Below, one piece after another: positions 39,476-50,712 of a DNA stretch of 64,000 nucleotides (position 1 is its first letter; the number at the start of each line of letters is the position of its first letter). The notes beneath the pieces were generated by a model. That model was not told the origin of the DNA. It did no database searches and worked only from the letters and a program-made list of their open reading frames with translations. The stretch covers positions 1,716,525 through 1,780,524 of the forward strand of contig CAJNDS010000001.1 in assembly GCA_905221605.1 (NCBI GenBank), read 5' to 3'. The translations under genes and the position numbers were made by a program. This DNA is from Symbiodinium natans (Eukaryota > Sar > Dinophyceae > Suessiales > Symbiodiniaceae).

Positions 39476-40254
39476 AAAACGACCTGGATATTCCCGGGCT
39501 ACTCTGGGACCCCGGAACCCTAAGCCCGAAACAAGGGGTTTTGGGGTTTGGGGTTTAGGGTTTGGGGTTTAGGGCTAGGGTTTAGGGCTATAGGGTTGAG
39601 GGCGGGAATCCTACACATCTACTACTTCCAGAGCAAGTTGGTGCTGCACCCGGGCTGTGAACGTGGGCTGCACCGGCCTTGAGCAGCGGGCTGAAAGTTG
39701 GTTTAGGGCTTCAGGCCCCGAAAACCTAAACCCTAAACCCTAAACCCCGAAACCCTAAACCCTAAACCCCTGAGGTGAACTTAGGTGGTCTGGTACCCCC
39801 CCCCCCTCCCCAAAGGCTCGGCTCGAAGGATTTTCTAAAGCCTAAACGCTAAGACCTAAACCCTGAACCCTACACCCTAAACCCCCCCAAACGAAGGGAG
39901 GAAGGGTTCAGTCAGAGAGGAACGGACAAGTCAGGGACACAGAGGGTGCCCTGGCTGTAAGTACTCCTAACCTATCTCGGGGCCCGAATACCGAAACCCT
40001 GAGCGACTATACGGTTTTTTTCGGGTCTAGGAGTCGAGGATTTGGGTTTTCAGGAGTTCGGGTCTAGGGTTTGAGACTTAGGGTTTAGGACTAGTCCCAC
40101 TTCTGAGGGCGGCACAAGACAGTCCAGGGTTTAGGGTTTGGGGTTTGGGTTTAGGGTTTAGGGCTTGGGGTTTGGGGTTTAGGGTTTTAGCCAGATCCCT
40201 GCGGCAAAGCATTCAAATGGCATCTTCAGGGTTCACATCACCCCAAACCCCAAA

Positions 40255-40360
40255 ATCCCTAAATCCCTAAATCCCTAAGTCCCTAAATCCCTAAATCCCT
40301 AAATCCCTAAATCCCAAACCCTAAATCCCTAAATCCCTAAATCCCTAAATCCCTAAACCC
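40255..40360 (-). repeat. CCCTAAAT octamer array
   Basis: About twelve octamers of CCCTAAAT with one CCCTAAGT, a homogenised variant of the telomere unit. Confidence 0.9.
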
Positions 40361-40426
40361 AAACTCCTAAAACCCAAAACCCAAAACCCTAAACCCTAAC
40401 CCCTAAACCCTAACCCCCTATCCCCA

Positions 40427-41655
40427 AAGCCCAAGCTCTCGTCTGAGCGCCGCTCCCCGGCAATGGCCACAGAGCCGTCGCGAGACACGAAGAGAGCCTG
40501 GGTGGTTTCGGCTTCGGGGGTTTGGGGTTTGGGGTATAGGGTTTAGGGTTTAGGGTTTAGGGTTTAGGGTTTAGGGGTTTAGGGGTTTAGGGTTTAGGGT
40601 TTAGGGGTTTAGGGTGTTGAGGGTTTAGGGTGTTGAGGGTTTAGGAGGTTCAGGGCTTGGGGGGTGCAGGGTGTGGAGGAGGGGGGGGGGGGGGGATGTA
40701 GGGGTGGGGCTTAGGAGGTTTAGGGTGTTTAGGGGGTTTAGGCTTAGGGTTAGCGTTGGGTTTCGGGCTTAGGGCTGATTAGGGAACTTGCGCTTGACGG
40801 TTGACAACCGCTGTTCTCGTGCATCTGTGCAGACTAGACCAGCATTCCTCTCCTTCAAAACTGGGTTGAGCCGTTAAGCCCTTTGAACCACTTGTATGTA
40901 TAGGGCCCCTTATAAACCCATATAAGGAAGATATAAAACATATCCCCTAAACCCTAAACCCTAAACCTAAACCCTAAACCCTAAACCCCTAAACCCCGAA
41001 ACCCCCAAAACCCTAAACCCTAAACCCTAAACCGTATACCCTAAACCCTAAACCCTAAACCCTAAATCCTAAACCCTAAACCCTTAACCCTAAACCCTAA
41101 ACCTAAACCCAAATCTAGAGCCCTTCTGCATCCTGAGGCTTGGTGAATGCCAGGGAGGAAGACTTTGTGACCCGTAAGCCGAACATCCCATGCCCTAAAG
41201 GGGTTTAGGGTTTAGGGTTCAGGTTTTAGGCTTTAGGGTTTCTAGACTGAAAAAAACCATAAATTCTACAACCCTACACCATAAGGCCCTAAAGAGAACT
41301 AGGGTTTAGGGTTTCGGGTTTGGGGTTAAGGGTTAATGGGTTGAGGGTTGAGATTTTAACAACCCAGCATATAGGGTTTAGGGTTTTGGGGTTTAGGGGG
41401 GTTGCCGAAGACAGGGGTACCCGTACTGGGGGTTCGCACAAGGAGTACCCTAAACCCTAAACCCTAAACCCTGAACCTAAACCCTAAACCCTAAACCCTA
41501 AACCCTAAACCCTAAACCCTAAACCCATCGTATTTTGGGGGTATGGAAGGGGTACCCCTCTTTTGGGAGTTTCCCGTAACTCTCCACCCTGAAGCACCCT
41601 GAGGTAGAGCATAGGACATTTCTGCGGAATGCGGCGCAGCAGGCACCAGAGCAGT
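40427..41655 (-). other. candidate exon series downstream of the RCC1-type gene
   Basis: Minus islands: 41570-41655 (LLWCLLRRIPQKCPMLYL), 41120-41198 (AWDVRLTGHKVFLPGIH then QASGCRRALDLG), 40775-40861 (ERNAGLVCTDAREQRLS then TVKRKFPNQP and TAA), 40427-40497 (ALFVSRDGSVAIAGERRS). They lie 3' of the RCC1-type gene. The 40427-40497 peptide (VSRDGSVAIAGE) is RCC1-blade-like, so some may belong to that gene. Confidence 0.35.
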
Positions 41656-41756
41656 TTAGGGTTTAGGGCTGAGGGTTTAGGCTTAGGGTTTAGGCTTTAG
41701 GCTTTAGGGTTTAGGGTTTTGGGTCTAGGGTCTAGGGTTTAGTTTAGGGTTCAGGG

Positions 41757-43028
41757 CTACGAGTTCATCAGCCGACCTTGGACCCTGCTGCTGTCGCCAC
41801 CAAAGTCAGCATCGCCCCAGGTCACAACCGACCCATCGCCCACAATGGCAGCAAACGCACCGTGACTGGCCGCCTGGATCTGTTGCACATCCTTCAGCCT
41901 ATCTTGTACTGCACTGCTGTCGCCCCCAGAGCCAGCAAAGCCCCAGCTCACAACAGACCCATCGCCACGAACGGCAACAAAAGCGAGGAAAGTAGCGTGG
42001 ACCTGCGGCACGTCCTTCAGCTGAGCTTGCACGGTGCTGCTATCGCCACCACTCGAATCATCGCCCCAGGACACAACCGACCCATCACACAGAATTGCAG
42101 CAAACACACGGTCGGTAGCTTGGATGTGCTGTACGTTCTCCAGCCGATCTTGTACAGCGCTGCTGTCGCCACCATGGCGAGCAAAGCCCCAAGTCACAAC
42201 AGACCCATTGCCCAGAACGGCAGCAAAAGCCTTTGAGGTAGCTTGGACCTGCTGCACGTCCTTCAGCCGATCTTGCACAGCACTGCTGTCTCCACCACTC
42301 AAAGCATCGCCCCAGCTCACAACAGACCCATTGCCAAGAACAGCTGCGAAGGCCTTTGAGGTAGCTTGGACCTGCTGCACGTCCTTCAGCTGAGCTCGCA
42401 CAGTGCTGCTGTCGCCACCACTCGAAGCATCGCCCCAGGTCCTAACAGACCCATCGCCCAGAATGGCAGCAAAAGCACCGCCATTGTACCCGGTAGCAAC
42501 GCTAGTAGCTTGGATCTGGCGCACGTCCTCCATAGCACAAAGGTCCGAGTGTACTTACCAACTCCGCCGAACTCAGTACGCCCCCAAGTCACAACAGACC
42601 CATCGCCCAGCACAGCAGCAAAAGAGCAAGAGTGGCAGCTAACGCAGAGTTTCACCTGCAAGGTCAGCGTCGCGCCACTCTGCAAGCCACATTCCTCAAG
42701 CGTGGCTGCCGCGTTCAGAACGCCTCCAGCGGAGTCCAAGAGTCTGCCAATGCCAACTGCCAGCATCCTTTGCGCCCGACTCTTGAAACTCTCTACCTTG
42801 GTGGCCAGTAGCCACATCATAAGAAGGGTACCCTTTCTTTTGGGGTTGGTTGCTTTCTGAGGGAAGGTTTAGGGTTTAGGGTTTAGGGTTTTGGGTGTAG
42901 GGTTTAGGGGTTAAGCAAAAACACAGAAAAAGTGCACCACAGGGCTACCAAGCTGCAGACTCATCCGGCCACGCTTCCAGGGAGACTGACCTGCCACTTA
43001 GCAGGCACACCTCGATCGTCAAGGGCAT
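41757..43028 (-). CDS. ubiquitin-like + RCC1-type repeat protein (frame broken)
   Basis: Exon 1 (42954-43028) starts with ATG and reads MPLTIEVCLLSGRSVSL then EAWPDESA, ending at a GC donor. After AG|G at 42796, exon 2 continues in phase 0: VESFKSRAQRMLAVG, a ubiquitin-like stretch, then a first blade (FAAVLGDGSVVTWG). From about 42530 to 41757 six further blades follow the pattern AFAA-I/V-LG-DGSVVTWGDA, FGGDSS-VQ, then LKDVQQVQAT, as in RCC1/HERC-like propellers. The two parts are in different frames: the first blade runs into FGGVGKYTRTF where the family has GGDSS and a VQ-x-L motif, with a GTAAGT inside. Removing the short GT-AG segment there does not restore frame, so this is an indel or an unseen arrangement. 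The 3' end reaches GGRLMNS before a possible GT donor. RCC1-like propellers usually bind proteins or chromatin; the target here is unknown. Confidence 0.8.
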
Positions 43029-43306
43029 GGCCGGCATCGTTTGGGGTTTAGGGTTTAGGATTTAGGGTTTAGGGCTTTGGGGCACACCAAGCCAACCCTA
43101 CGCCCCCCGAAAACGCCGGGAAACCCTGAGAACCCTTGTAGCAACAATTCCCGATGTTCATAGGATTTAGGGTTTAGGGCTTAGGGTTGAGGGGGTCTGA
43201 AAGGGTTGCGGGCAGAAAAGGGTTGAGGGTTTCATTTAAGGTGCGGTGTTCTAGGGTTCACGGTTTCGACGCTGGCCGGGGGTGTGGGGGATCCGGGTTT
43301 AGGGTT

Positions 43307-43412
43307 ACCCCTAAACCCTAAACCCTAAACCCTAAACCCCAAACCCTAAACCCTAAACCCTAAACCCTAAACCCCAAACCCTAAACCCTAAACCCCAAAC
43401 CCTTAAACCCTC
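43307..43412 (-). repeat. CCCTAAA array
   Basis: About fifteen units with CCCCAAA variants. Confidence 0.95.
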
Positions 43413-43557
43413 GGAAGGCTCTTTGTAAGTGGGACCTTAGAGTCGGGTTTGGGGGTTAAGCCCACCGAGCTTGCGAGCTATCTTCCCCTCATGGCTACAA
43501 CCCTGAACCCTAAACCCTAAACCCTGAATCCCAAACCCTAAACCCTAAAGCCTAAAG

Positions 43558-43934
43558 CCAGATGAGCTGCGGAGGAGGCTATCGCATTCATGTGCTCACG
43601 GTAGCGGAGAACAGGGTGTCTAGGGTGTCCCTAAACACAAGATAAGACCTAGAAGAACAGGCTTGGGTTAGGGTTCAGGGTTTAGGACACATAGAACGAC
43701 CCACCTAATCGTATGTATCTAAGTAACTAAGCCCTAAACAGCTTCCCACAACATCCCCGGCCCCCAAACCCTAAACCCTAAACCCTGAACCCTAAACCCG
43801 AAACCCAAGCCCTAAGCCCAAAGCCCAAAGCCCAAAACCCTAAACCCTAAACCCTAAACCCTAGAATTTTCTGAGATACCGGCCCTTGGGAGCATTCCGC
43901 GCTGGCTGGAGAGCCATTCCAGCAGGAACTTCAC
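43558..43934 (-). other. two candidate exons
   Basis: 43558-43620: HPVLRYREHMNAIASSA then AHLA. 43868-43934, after CAG|G: VKFLLEWLSSQRGMLPR then AG before a GC donor. CCCTAAA repeats lie between. Unassigned. Confidence 0.35.
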
Positions 43935-44017
43935 CTGAACCCGAACCTTATACGCCGGAAACTAGGGTTTAGGGTTTAGGGTTTAGGGTTTAGGGTTTAG
44001 GGTTTAGGGTTTAGGGT

Positions 44018-44114
44018 ATGTTCCCCTTTATACTAGCAGTCCTTCATGGGACTCTAGTACCCCGAGTAGAATCCCTACTAAGGACTGTTAGTTGGTATAA
44101 GGGGGGAACATCCC
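44018..44114. mobile_element. MITE family A, copy 4
   Basis: ATGTTCCCCTTTATACTAGC at the left; AAGGACTGTTAGTTGGTATA then AGGGGGGAACATCCC at the right. It starts exactly at the end of a TTTAGGG array. Confidence 0.85.
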
Positions 44115-44174
44115 AACCGTAAACTCTAAACCCTAGCACGCGGCCCTGAACCTTGTGAACCCTAAGCCCCAAAC

Positions 44175-44257
44175 CTTGTCGCTCTTGGGGTTCCAGCTGA
44201 AGGCTGTGTCGCTATACACCCAAGTGAAGACGTAATTCGAAACCCGGCATGAGCTCC
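44175..44257 (-). CDS. candidate 83-nt exon
   Basis: Acceptor GTCAG|G and donor AAG|GTTTGG enclose 83 nt on minus. The frame reads SSCRVSNYVFTWVYSDTAF then SWNPKSDK, strongly protein-like. TTTAGGG array on the right (44286-44390). Family unknown. Confidence 0.45.
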
Positions 44258-44285
44258 CTGACTGCACGAACCCCCAAACCAAAAC

Positions 44286-44390
44286 TCGGTTTAGGGTTTA
44301 GGGTTTAGGGTTTAGGGTTTAGGGTTTAGGGTTTAGGGTTTAGGGTTTGGGGTTTGGGGTTTGGGGTTTAGGGTTTAGGGTTTAGGGTAT
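44286..44390 (+). repeat. TTTAGGG array
   Basis: About fourteen units with three TTTGGGG variants in a block. Confidence 0.95.
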
Positions 44391-44399
44391 ACTAAGCCC

Positions 44400-44640
44400 T
44401 AAACCCAGATGTCCAGCATGTCCCTAGGTGCTAACCCTCACACCGAAGTCTGAGACTCAAACCTCTACGCCTCAGCACCCGTACCCCCCAAGCCCCCTTA
44501 TGGAAAGAAGAGCAAGATCCCAAAAAGGCCCCAAAGGCATGAAATTCTAAATCTATCGAATTCTAAAGGGACCACACCCCATGACCAATTACTCCACATC
44601 CCCCATTCGGGTGTTTGGGGGGTGGGGGGGGTGGGGTGAA
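44400..44640. other. unique stretch, nothing recognised
   Basis: No good exon frame, palindrome or array seen. A G-rich tract lies at 44610-44637 and (TA)n tracts follow at about 44674-44702. Confidence 0.4.
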
Positions 44641-44890
44641 TCGCTTGAGTAAACCCTAAACCCTAAACCCTACTATATATATGTCTATATATATATATAT
44701 ATACTTGTCGGGATCCACTCTTCTGCTCCCCCTAGAGTGCCAGAAAGACTATGACAAGAAACCCAAGTCACATCACTCTAGCCAAAAGTAAAAACCCTAA
44801 ACCCTAAACCCTAAAACCTAAACCCTAAACCCTAAACCCTAAACCCTTAAAGCCTAAACCCGGAGAACCAAGCCCTAAACCTTGACATTT

Positions 44891-44972
44891 TCAGTCCTTA
44901 ATAGGGATTCCAGAATCCCCTATGATAATCCCAAATAAGGACTGTTAGTAATACTTAGTAGAAGGGGGAGAA
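44891..44972. mobile_element. MITE family A, diverged copy
   Basis: TCAGTCCTTAATAGGGATTC and AATAAGGACTGTTAGTAATA are complementary inner halves like those of 15138-15234; the outer GGAACATCCC ends are mostly lost. Confidence 0.6.
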
Positions 44973-45297
44973 ACCCTAAACCCTAAACCCTCAACCCTAA
45001 ACCCTAAACCTTAAACCCTAAACCCTAAACCCCATCCTGGTAGCCCGACAATGAAGACCAAGTCGCCTGAGGTCCCGGAGTGGCCAGGCGCACCTCGACA
45101 CCTGGGACGCAGGGACACTTTCGCCCATAGGGTTTAGGGTTTAGGGTTTGGGGTTTAGGGTTTAGGGTTTAGGGTTTAGGGTTTAGGGTTTAGGGTTTAG
45201 GGTTTGGCCCCACTCTACCGCTGTCGTGATGAACTGTGGGTTCAAGGAGGCGCGGGGGGGGGCGGGGGGCGGGGGGCACATGGCCCAAAATTCCCAA

Positions 45298-45370
45298 ACA
45301 CTCACTCCTCCCTAAGGCTCCCGAAGCTTCCGGAAGGCTCCCTACGGTCCCTACCCCCCATGAAACCCCA
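45298..45370. mobile_element. partial repeat of family H
   Basis: CTCCTCCCTAAGGCTCCCGA, AGCTTCC and GGCTCCCTACGGTCCCTACC; complementary to 24940-25045. A G-rich tract precedes it. Confidence 0.55.
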
Positions 45371-45729
45371 CGGTTTATAGGGCCTATGCACCTTCCGGGG
45401 ATTGTAGGGTTTAGTTTGGGGTTTAGGGTTCAGGGTTTAGAGTTTAGGGTTTGGGGTTTAGGGTTTATAGGGCTTACATAAGGTTAAAGGCTTTGGGGCA
45501 AAACTGGGGGTTCGGGCTTTAGGGTTTTGGGGACGTAGAGCTTTGAGGCGGCTATGGGCTTTGAGGGGTTTCAAGGTTTAGGGAGCCCCTCAACCCTAAA
45601 CCCAAAACTCTAAACCCGAAACCCTAAACCCGAAACCCTGAACCCGAAGTTAAGCCCTAAACCCTAAACCCGAAACCCTACACCCGAAGCCCTAAGCCCG
45701 AAACCCTGAACCCTAAACCCGAAACCCTT

Positions 45730-45803
45730 AAGCCCCTCAGTGCTGTGTTGAGGGCATCGTATCTCTACCCAAAAAGCTGTGGGGGAGACGACCAGGGACA
45801 AGC
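45730..45803 (-). CDS. candidate exon, hydrophobic
   Basis: Acceptor TTTAG|G. The minus frame reads AFFGLSLVVSPTAFWVEI then RCPQHSTEG, a possible membrane segment. Unassigned. Confidence 0.35.
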
Positions 45804-45919
45804 CGAAGAATGCCTAAACCACTGCCATTCTAAGGGTTTAGGGTTCCCTTGGCTTGAGTGGGGAATAGAAGTGGTCCCCATTTAAGGGGCCATACTATAG
45901 GGGCCCTGAAACTAACCCT

Positions 45920-46030
45920 TCAACTTAGTTGTCCAGTAACCCGGGGGAATTGAAGGTTAACCTTTGGGAATTTAGGGGATTCTATTACCCCAAAAAGGCT
46001 AAAGGTTACCTACTCTACTACTAGGTCAAC
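45920..46030. mobile_element. repeat family E, copy 1
   Basis: CTTAGTTGTCCAGTAACCCG, GTTAACCTTTGGGA and TACCTACTCTACTA in the same order as 62051-62148. Confidence 0.75.
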
Positions 46031-46052
46031 CCCTCTGTTCTTGCGAGCTTTG

Positions 46053-46737
46053 TTCCCTCATGGAAGGACCCGAACCCAGTTCCCAAAGAAAGCTCTGCCC
46101 ACTCTCCCTAGCACCTCGACCTTCGGATCATGCAAACTGCAAAGCAAACATGTCAACTCTGAGACAACTCCAAAAAGGGTGTTAGCAGGTTTAGGCAACC
46201 CTTACATCCCTCAGTGCAAAACACCCCTTAGCGTAAGCCATGAACACCGGTTTAGACGTATGACCCTCTTCAACCCGACGAAGGGGCAAGTGCACAAATC
46301 CTCTAACCCTCCAGGCCCTACCAAACCTACCTAGCAATCAAGAGAAGCTGGGCCATCGGCGCAGGAAACACCACTTTCCACAGACCGCCACCCCTTGTGG
46401 CGGTGCGGAAAGGGCCTGGGACAATCGTGCAGCAGGCCTGTTTGGGGGATCGGAGTTTAGGCACCCTCCCCCCAAATACCCTTACCTTTTAACTGAGCCC
46501 CCAAGAGTCCAAAGATACGTAAATAGTAGTGAAGGACCAATGCAGAACTTCTTGCGCAAACTCCTATAGATCCCTATTCTGGGAACTCAATTCAACAAGA
46601 AGCCAGTTTTGGCGCATTAGGGTTTGTGGGTTGGCGCCCAACCCCAAACCGGAACCCTAAACCACATAACTCGCCAGGTCGTAGGCCATCAACCCATCTT
46701 TGCAAATTCTGCTGAATGCCGACATACTTCCTTGCAG
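46053..46737 (-). other. candidate exon series
   Basis: Minus islands: 46668-46737 (KYVGIQQNLQRWVDGLRP then GELCGL), 46334-46444 (ACCTIVPGPFRTATRGG then LWKVVFPAPMAQLLLI), 46215-46290 (DLCTCPFVGLKRVIRLN), 46053-46137 (LHDPKVEVLGRVGRAFF then GNWVRVLP and a stop). All but the last follow AG|G. Unassigned. Confidence 0.35.
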
Positions 46738-46961
46738 GTCCGTCCCTAGAGCCCACGCCCTAGTTTAAACGAAACCGTCAACCCCACCGCAGCCTGAGCT
46801 TCCTGAGCCTTTTGGCCCCTAAATTCGAAAGCCTCAGATAGGTTTCTCTTGGTGGAATACGAGGAAAATATATTTTTGTGTTTAGAGAGCCTCATAACAG
46901 AGCCTAAAGCCGATTAAAAAGGGTGAGGTCGGACTCTGGGCCTCGTCTAGGTACCTCCCAG

Positions 46962-46995
<34 letters not shown>

Positions 46996-47000
46996 GTCTG

Positions 47001-47034
<34 letters not shown>

Positions 47035-47036
47035 CC
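46962..47036. repeat. (CT)n microsatellite
   Basis: CT/CTGT repeats over about 75 bp. Confidence 0.95.
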
Positions 47037-47199
47037 AGAGTCCCTGGACCTATCATTGGGGTCGTTGGGATGGCTTTGGGCCTCTTCGGGTTTAGGGTTT
47101 AGGGTGTTTAGGGTTTAGGGTTCAGGGTTTAGGGTTCAGGGTTCAGGGTTTAGAGTTTAGGAATTAGGGTTTAGGGTTTACGGCCCCTAAACCCCTGAA

Positions 47200-47335
47200 C
47201 CCACAACGCTCTGCCAGCTCTTTGCCTCGAGATGCAAGAGCAGCTGCCTTCCAACGTAGGGCTTTCGCGGTTAATTCGGTGTTTGTGGTGTTCCGTGGAA
47301 AGGACGTTGCAGCTAACAACTTCACACGCAGCCGT
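47200..47335 (-). CDS. candidate long exon, unknown protein
   Basis: The minus strand is open for about 45 codons: TVARLRVKLLAATSFPR, then NTTNTELTAKALRWKAA, then ALASRGKELAERCGF. Basic and helical. TTTAGGG array on the right. Splice sites unresolved. Confidence 0.4.
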
Positions 47336-47814
47336 GCAACAGTTTAGGCTTTAGGGTTTAGGGTTTAGGGTTTAGGGTTTAGGGTTTAGGGTTTAGGGTT
47401 TAGGGTTTAGGGACCTCCCAACCCTAAACCCTAAGCCCTAAACCCCGGACTTCCGACCAAAACCAAGAAGCGTAGGGTGTAGGCTGTTTAGGGCCTATGG
47501 CTGCGCCGCTTGTTGAAGGAGGCGCATAAAGGAGCGTAGTGAGTGAAGGACTAGTTGAAGATTGTTAGGGTCAAAACGCAAAATTTCACATAAACCTCAG
47601 ACCTTCAACGCCTGTCAAACGTTCTGTTTCTGAGAGCAGGGAACTAGGGAAGGCCCAACAAAAACCGTCAAAACCCCTAAACCCAAAACCCTACACCCAA
47701 GCGCAGCCGACACCCTAAACACCCTCACCCCAACCACCCTAAACCCTAGACGCCCCAGACACCCTAAACCCTAACCCCTAAACCCTAAACACCCCAGGCA
47801 CCCTAAAACGGCCT

Positions 47815-48570
47815 CACGGCCAAGGCAAGTGGGAGCGGAGGCTCCGATGGAGCTGCGTGCTGCCTCAGTGATGACGGGCTTCAAAGCATGGGGGTGGACC
47901 CTAATATGGCTTGGGGTTGGGCTTAGGGTTTAGGGTTTAGGGTTTAGGGTTTAGGGTTTAGGGTTTAGGGTTTAGGGTTTAGGGTTTAGGGTTTAGGGTT
48001 TAGGGTTTAGGGTTTAGGGTTTAGGGTTTAGGGTTTAGGGTTTAGGGTTTAGGGCTTAGGGTTTAGGGTTTAGGGTGTCGGGTTAAGGGTTTAGGGTTTA
48101 GGGTTTAGGGTTTAGGGTTACTGTGGGCTTAGGATTGACTAACCCTTAAGCTTGAGGGTTTTTCAGATTTGGCCAAGGGCTCCCGCTGGCATCCGGCCAG
48201 GTTGCCACAAACCGCACTCGCTCGAAGGTAGGGGTTTAGGGTTAGGGTTTAGGGTTTAAGGTTTAGGGTTTAGGGTTTAGGGTATTAGGGTTTAGGGTTT
48301 AGGGTTTAGGGGGGGTCCTCCTTCATGAGGTGGCGCAGGGCTTGAGGGGTCCTGATCCCCAGCCTAAACCCTAAACCCTAAACCCTAAACCCTAAACCCT
48401 AAACCCTAAACCCTCAACCTACATTTCATGCGTTCAAGTAAGGTTCAGGTTGTAGATAGCAGGGCTTTGGGAGACTGAGGGCTGGCGCCAATATCTGCAG
48501 CGGTTGTTCCTTTCGCATCAGCTTTGCACTGTGCACCCCAGCATCTTAAGCTCGCACCAAACACCTCTGT
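47815..48570 (-). other. candidate exon series
   Basis: Minus islands: 48450-48568 (VFGASLRCWGAQCKADA then KGTTAADIGASPQSP), 48309-48358 (LGIRTPQALRHLMKEDP), 48160-48232 (FERVRFVATWPDASGSP), 47815-47865 (AARSSIGASAPTCLGRE). Long TTTAGGG arrays separate them. Unassigned. Confidence 0.35.
47925..48118 (+). repeat. TTTAGGG array
   Basis: About twenty-six units with few variants. Confidence 0.95.
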
Positions 48571-48688
48571 CAGCAAAACGCTTGTACTACAAGCAAGCTT
48601 GCAAAGTTAGAGGCACCGAATGTACCATGACTCAGAGTTTAGGGTCTAGGGCTTTAGGTTTAGGGTTTAGCGTTTAGGGTTTAGGCTC

Positions 48689-48786
48689 TAGGGCTTCAAA
48701 AGCAGCCCGAACATTCTGCAACCTTGACAGCCCATCTCGAGCGCAAACTCCAAAAGATTCCAAGCGCCCCGCAAGCCCGGCTCGGC
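48689..48786 (-). CDS. candidate exon, unknown protein
   Basis: Acceptor GTCAG|G. The minus frame reads AEPGLRGAWNLLEFALEM then GCQGCRMFGLLLKP to a stop. Right flank is a family G element. Confidence 0.4.
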
Positions 48787-48823
48787 CTGACCAAGGGTTT
48801 ACAGGCCGTGAGCCCAGTAAGCC

Positions 48824-48945
48824 TACTTGGAGGTTCATGGTACTTATTAACCAGTTGTAACTGTACTTATAGCACACTTATAAGCCCCTTAGGTGCTCTA
48901 ATATGGTTCTAAGTACAGTTATACGTGGTTAATAAGCCCGGTACA
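48824..48945. mobile_element. MITE family G, copy 1
   Basis: GGAGGTTCATGGTACTTATT, AACCAGTTGTAACTGTACTT at the left; AAGTACAGTTATACGTGGTT, AATAAGCCCGGTAC at the right. Long imperfect palindrome. Relatives at 63553-63708 and about 28013-28090. Confidence 0.8.
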
Positions 48946-49309
48946 GGGGTCTCATCTAGTTTGGCTGGGTATTTTGGGAACTCACATTGTCATGATGTTG
49001 GGAGACTACTTAAGCTCCCGAACTAGCTTAAGCCCTATAGGCCTGTGGTTTGGGCTCCCTTGGTGCGAGAGGGGTTTGGGGAGGAGTTTTTGAAGTTCGG
49101 AGATTGCAATGCGCGTGGGTACGGGGGCCAATGGACCTCAGAGTGTCCACCATGCCATACTGAACCTGGCACCCTAGCAAAAACTTTCATTTTGCTGTTC
49201 CTTATAGGGATTTACAGTAACCAAATGAATACAAATTATTTCCCAGTACAAACCCTAAACCCTAAACCCTAAACCCTAAACCCTAAACCCCTAAACCCTA
49301 AACCCTACC

Positions 49310-49925
49310 CTAAGCATGAGGGTGAAGATGCCCAAAGTAGTTGGTTGGGTTTCGGGCACTCGGGGTGAGGAGTGCTCCGGGTGGGAACGATCCCTCCGAC
49401 CCGGCAGGAGTCCTGGTTTAGGGTTTAGGGTTTAGGGTTTAGGGTTTAGGGTTTAGGGTTTAGGGTTTACGGTTTACGGTTTAGGGTTTAGGGTTTAGGG
49501 TTTCGGCTCACGCCCCAACAACAAGAAGAATGCAAGGGCCAATGCCCAAAGCCAATGGGGCACGAGTGCAGTTTGGCTTTTTTCATTGGTAGCATGTTCG
49601 TGGCAGGGTCTTGGACTAACAGAGAAGAGGCAACAAAATCTTCATGTGGGCTGTTGATGGTTCAAGGTTCACGGTTCCAAGCCTATGGCTCAGTTTAGTT
49701 TAAGTTTTGTGACGACAACATTCCCTAAACGCCCAAAAGTCGAAACCCTGGAAGTCTTCAGAACCCTAACCCTAAACCCTAAACCCTAAACCCTAAACCC
49801 TAAACCCTAAACCCTAAAACCCTAAGCCCTGAAGAGCCACCAACCCCCCACTTGCCTCGACCTTGGCCATCCTCAAACCATTGCCGGGCACGGCGCGCTA
49901 CTTCGTACGAAATCGGTGCAAAGAC
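49310..49925 (-). other. candidate exon series with a membrane segment
   Basis: Minus islands: 49862-49925 (VFAPISYEVARRARQWF then EDGQGRG, donor GCAAGT); 49502-49612 (SPRPCHEHATNEKSQTA then LVPHWLWALALAFFLLLG, donor GTGAGC), with a clear hydrophobic segment; 49310-49413 (TPAGSEGSFPPGALLTP to a stop). Could be one membrane-protein gene. Family unknown. Confidence 0.35.
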
Positions 49926-50340
49926 TGCTCTGAGAGGTTGGGCTCAGGGTTCGGGTTGTAGGGCGGTAGGGGTTTAGGGTTTAGGGTTTAGGGTTTAGGG
50001 TTTAGGGTTTAGGGTTTAGGGTTTAGGGTTCGGGGTTGTAGGGCTTGTAGGGTTTACAGAGTAGGCTTGCAAGGGTTGCTTAGGCTTTGGCGGGCTTTGT
50101 AGAAATTGGGGGGGGGGGGGGGAGCTCTGGGTTTAGGGTTTAGGGTTTAGGGTTTAGGGTTTAGGGTTTAGGGTCTAGGGTTTAGGGTTACTCGGCCAAA
50201 CAAGGTTATGGTGGGATTCTATATACCCCAAAAAAGTAAAAAAAACTTTGCTACTCAAGTTCACAAGTGAAGGAACCATGTATTCATGTTTGCACTCCTA
50301 TTACTAGCTCGTGCCTCGAGCCTGGAAAAAAGCTTCGGAA

Positions 50341-50463
50341 TTCGAGGTTTTCAGGGTTTGGGGTTTTGGGATTTAGGGTTTAGGGTTTGGGGTTTAGGGC
50401 TTTCGAGGTTTTCAGGGTTTGGGGTTTTGGGATTTAGGGTTTAGGGTTTGGGGTTTAGGGCTT
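50341..50463 (+). repeat. 60-bp tandem duplication of telomere-derived sequence
   Basis: Two exact or near-exact copies of a unit starting TTCGAGGTTTTCAGGGTTTG and ending GGTTTAGGGC. Confidence 0.9.
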
Positions 50464-50712
50464 AGGGTTTCGGGTTTAGGGTTGTAGATTGGGGCTCACA
50501 ATGGTAACAGCGCAAACCTTAGCACAAGGCCGCACTGGCCCTCAAACAAGCAAATTGCAGAACACTCCTTTATTGGGGCATTAAGGGTTAGAGGGTTGCA
50601 GGGGTTGTAGGGCTACACTGTTTGAAGGGACAACTTGGAAGCTCTGTTGACTTCGCAAGTCTACTTCGTGTCCCCTAGAAACCTCTTATCATCCACATAA
50701 CCCACCTTACTA

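Noticed and set aside
42034-42860. Plus-strand ORFs over the RCC1-type gene
   Set aside because: Antisense shadows of the in-frame RCC1 blades.
48960-49272. Plus-strand ORF of 75 residues
   Set aside because: Its 3' half is a repeat-family element and telomeric repeat; the minus strand reads at least as well (VHWPPYPRALQSPNF) but has no support.
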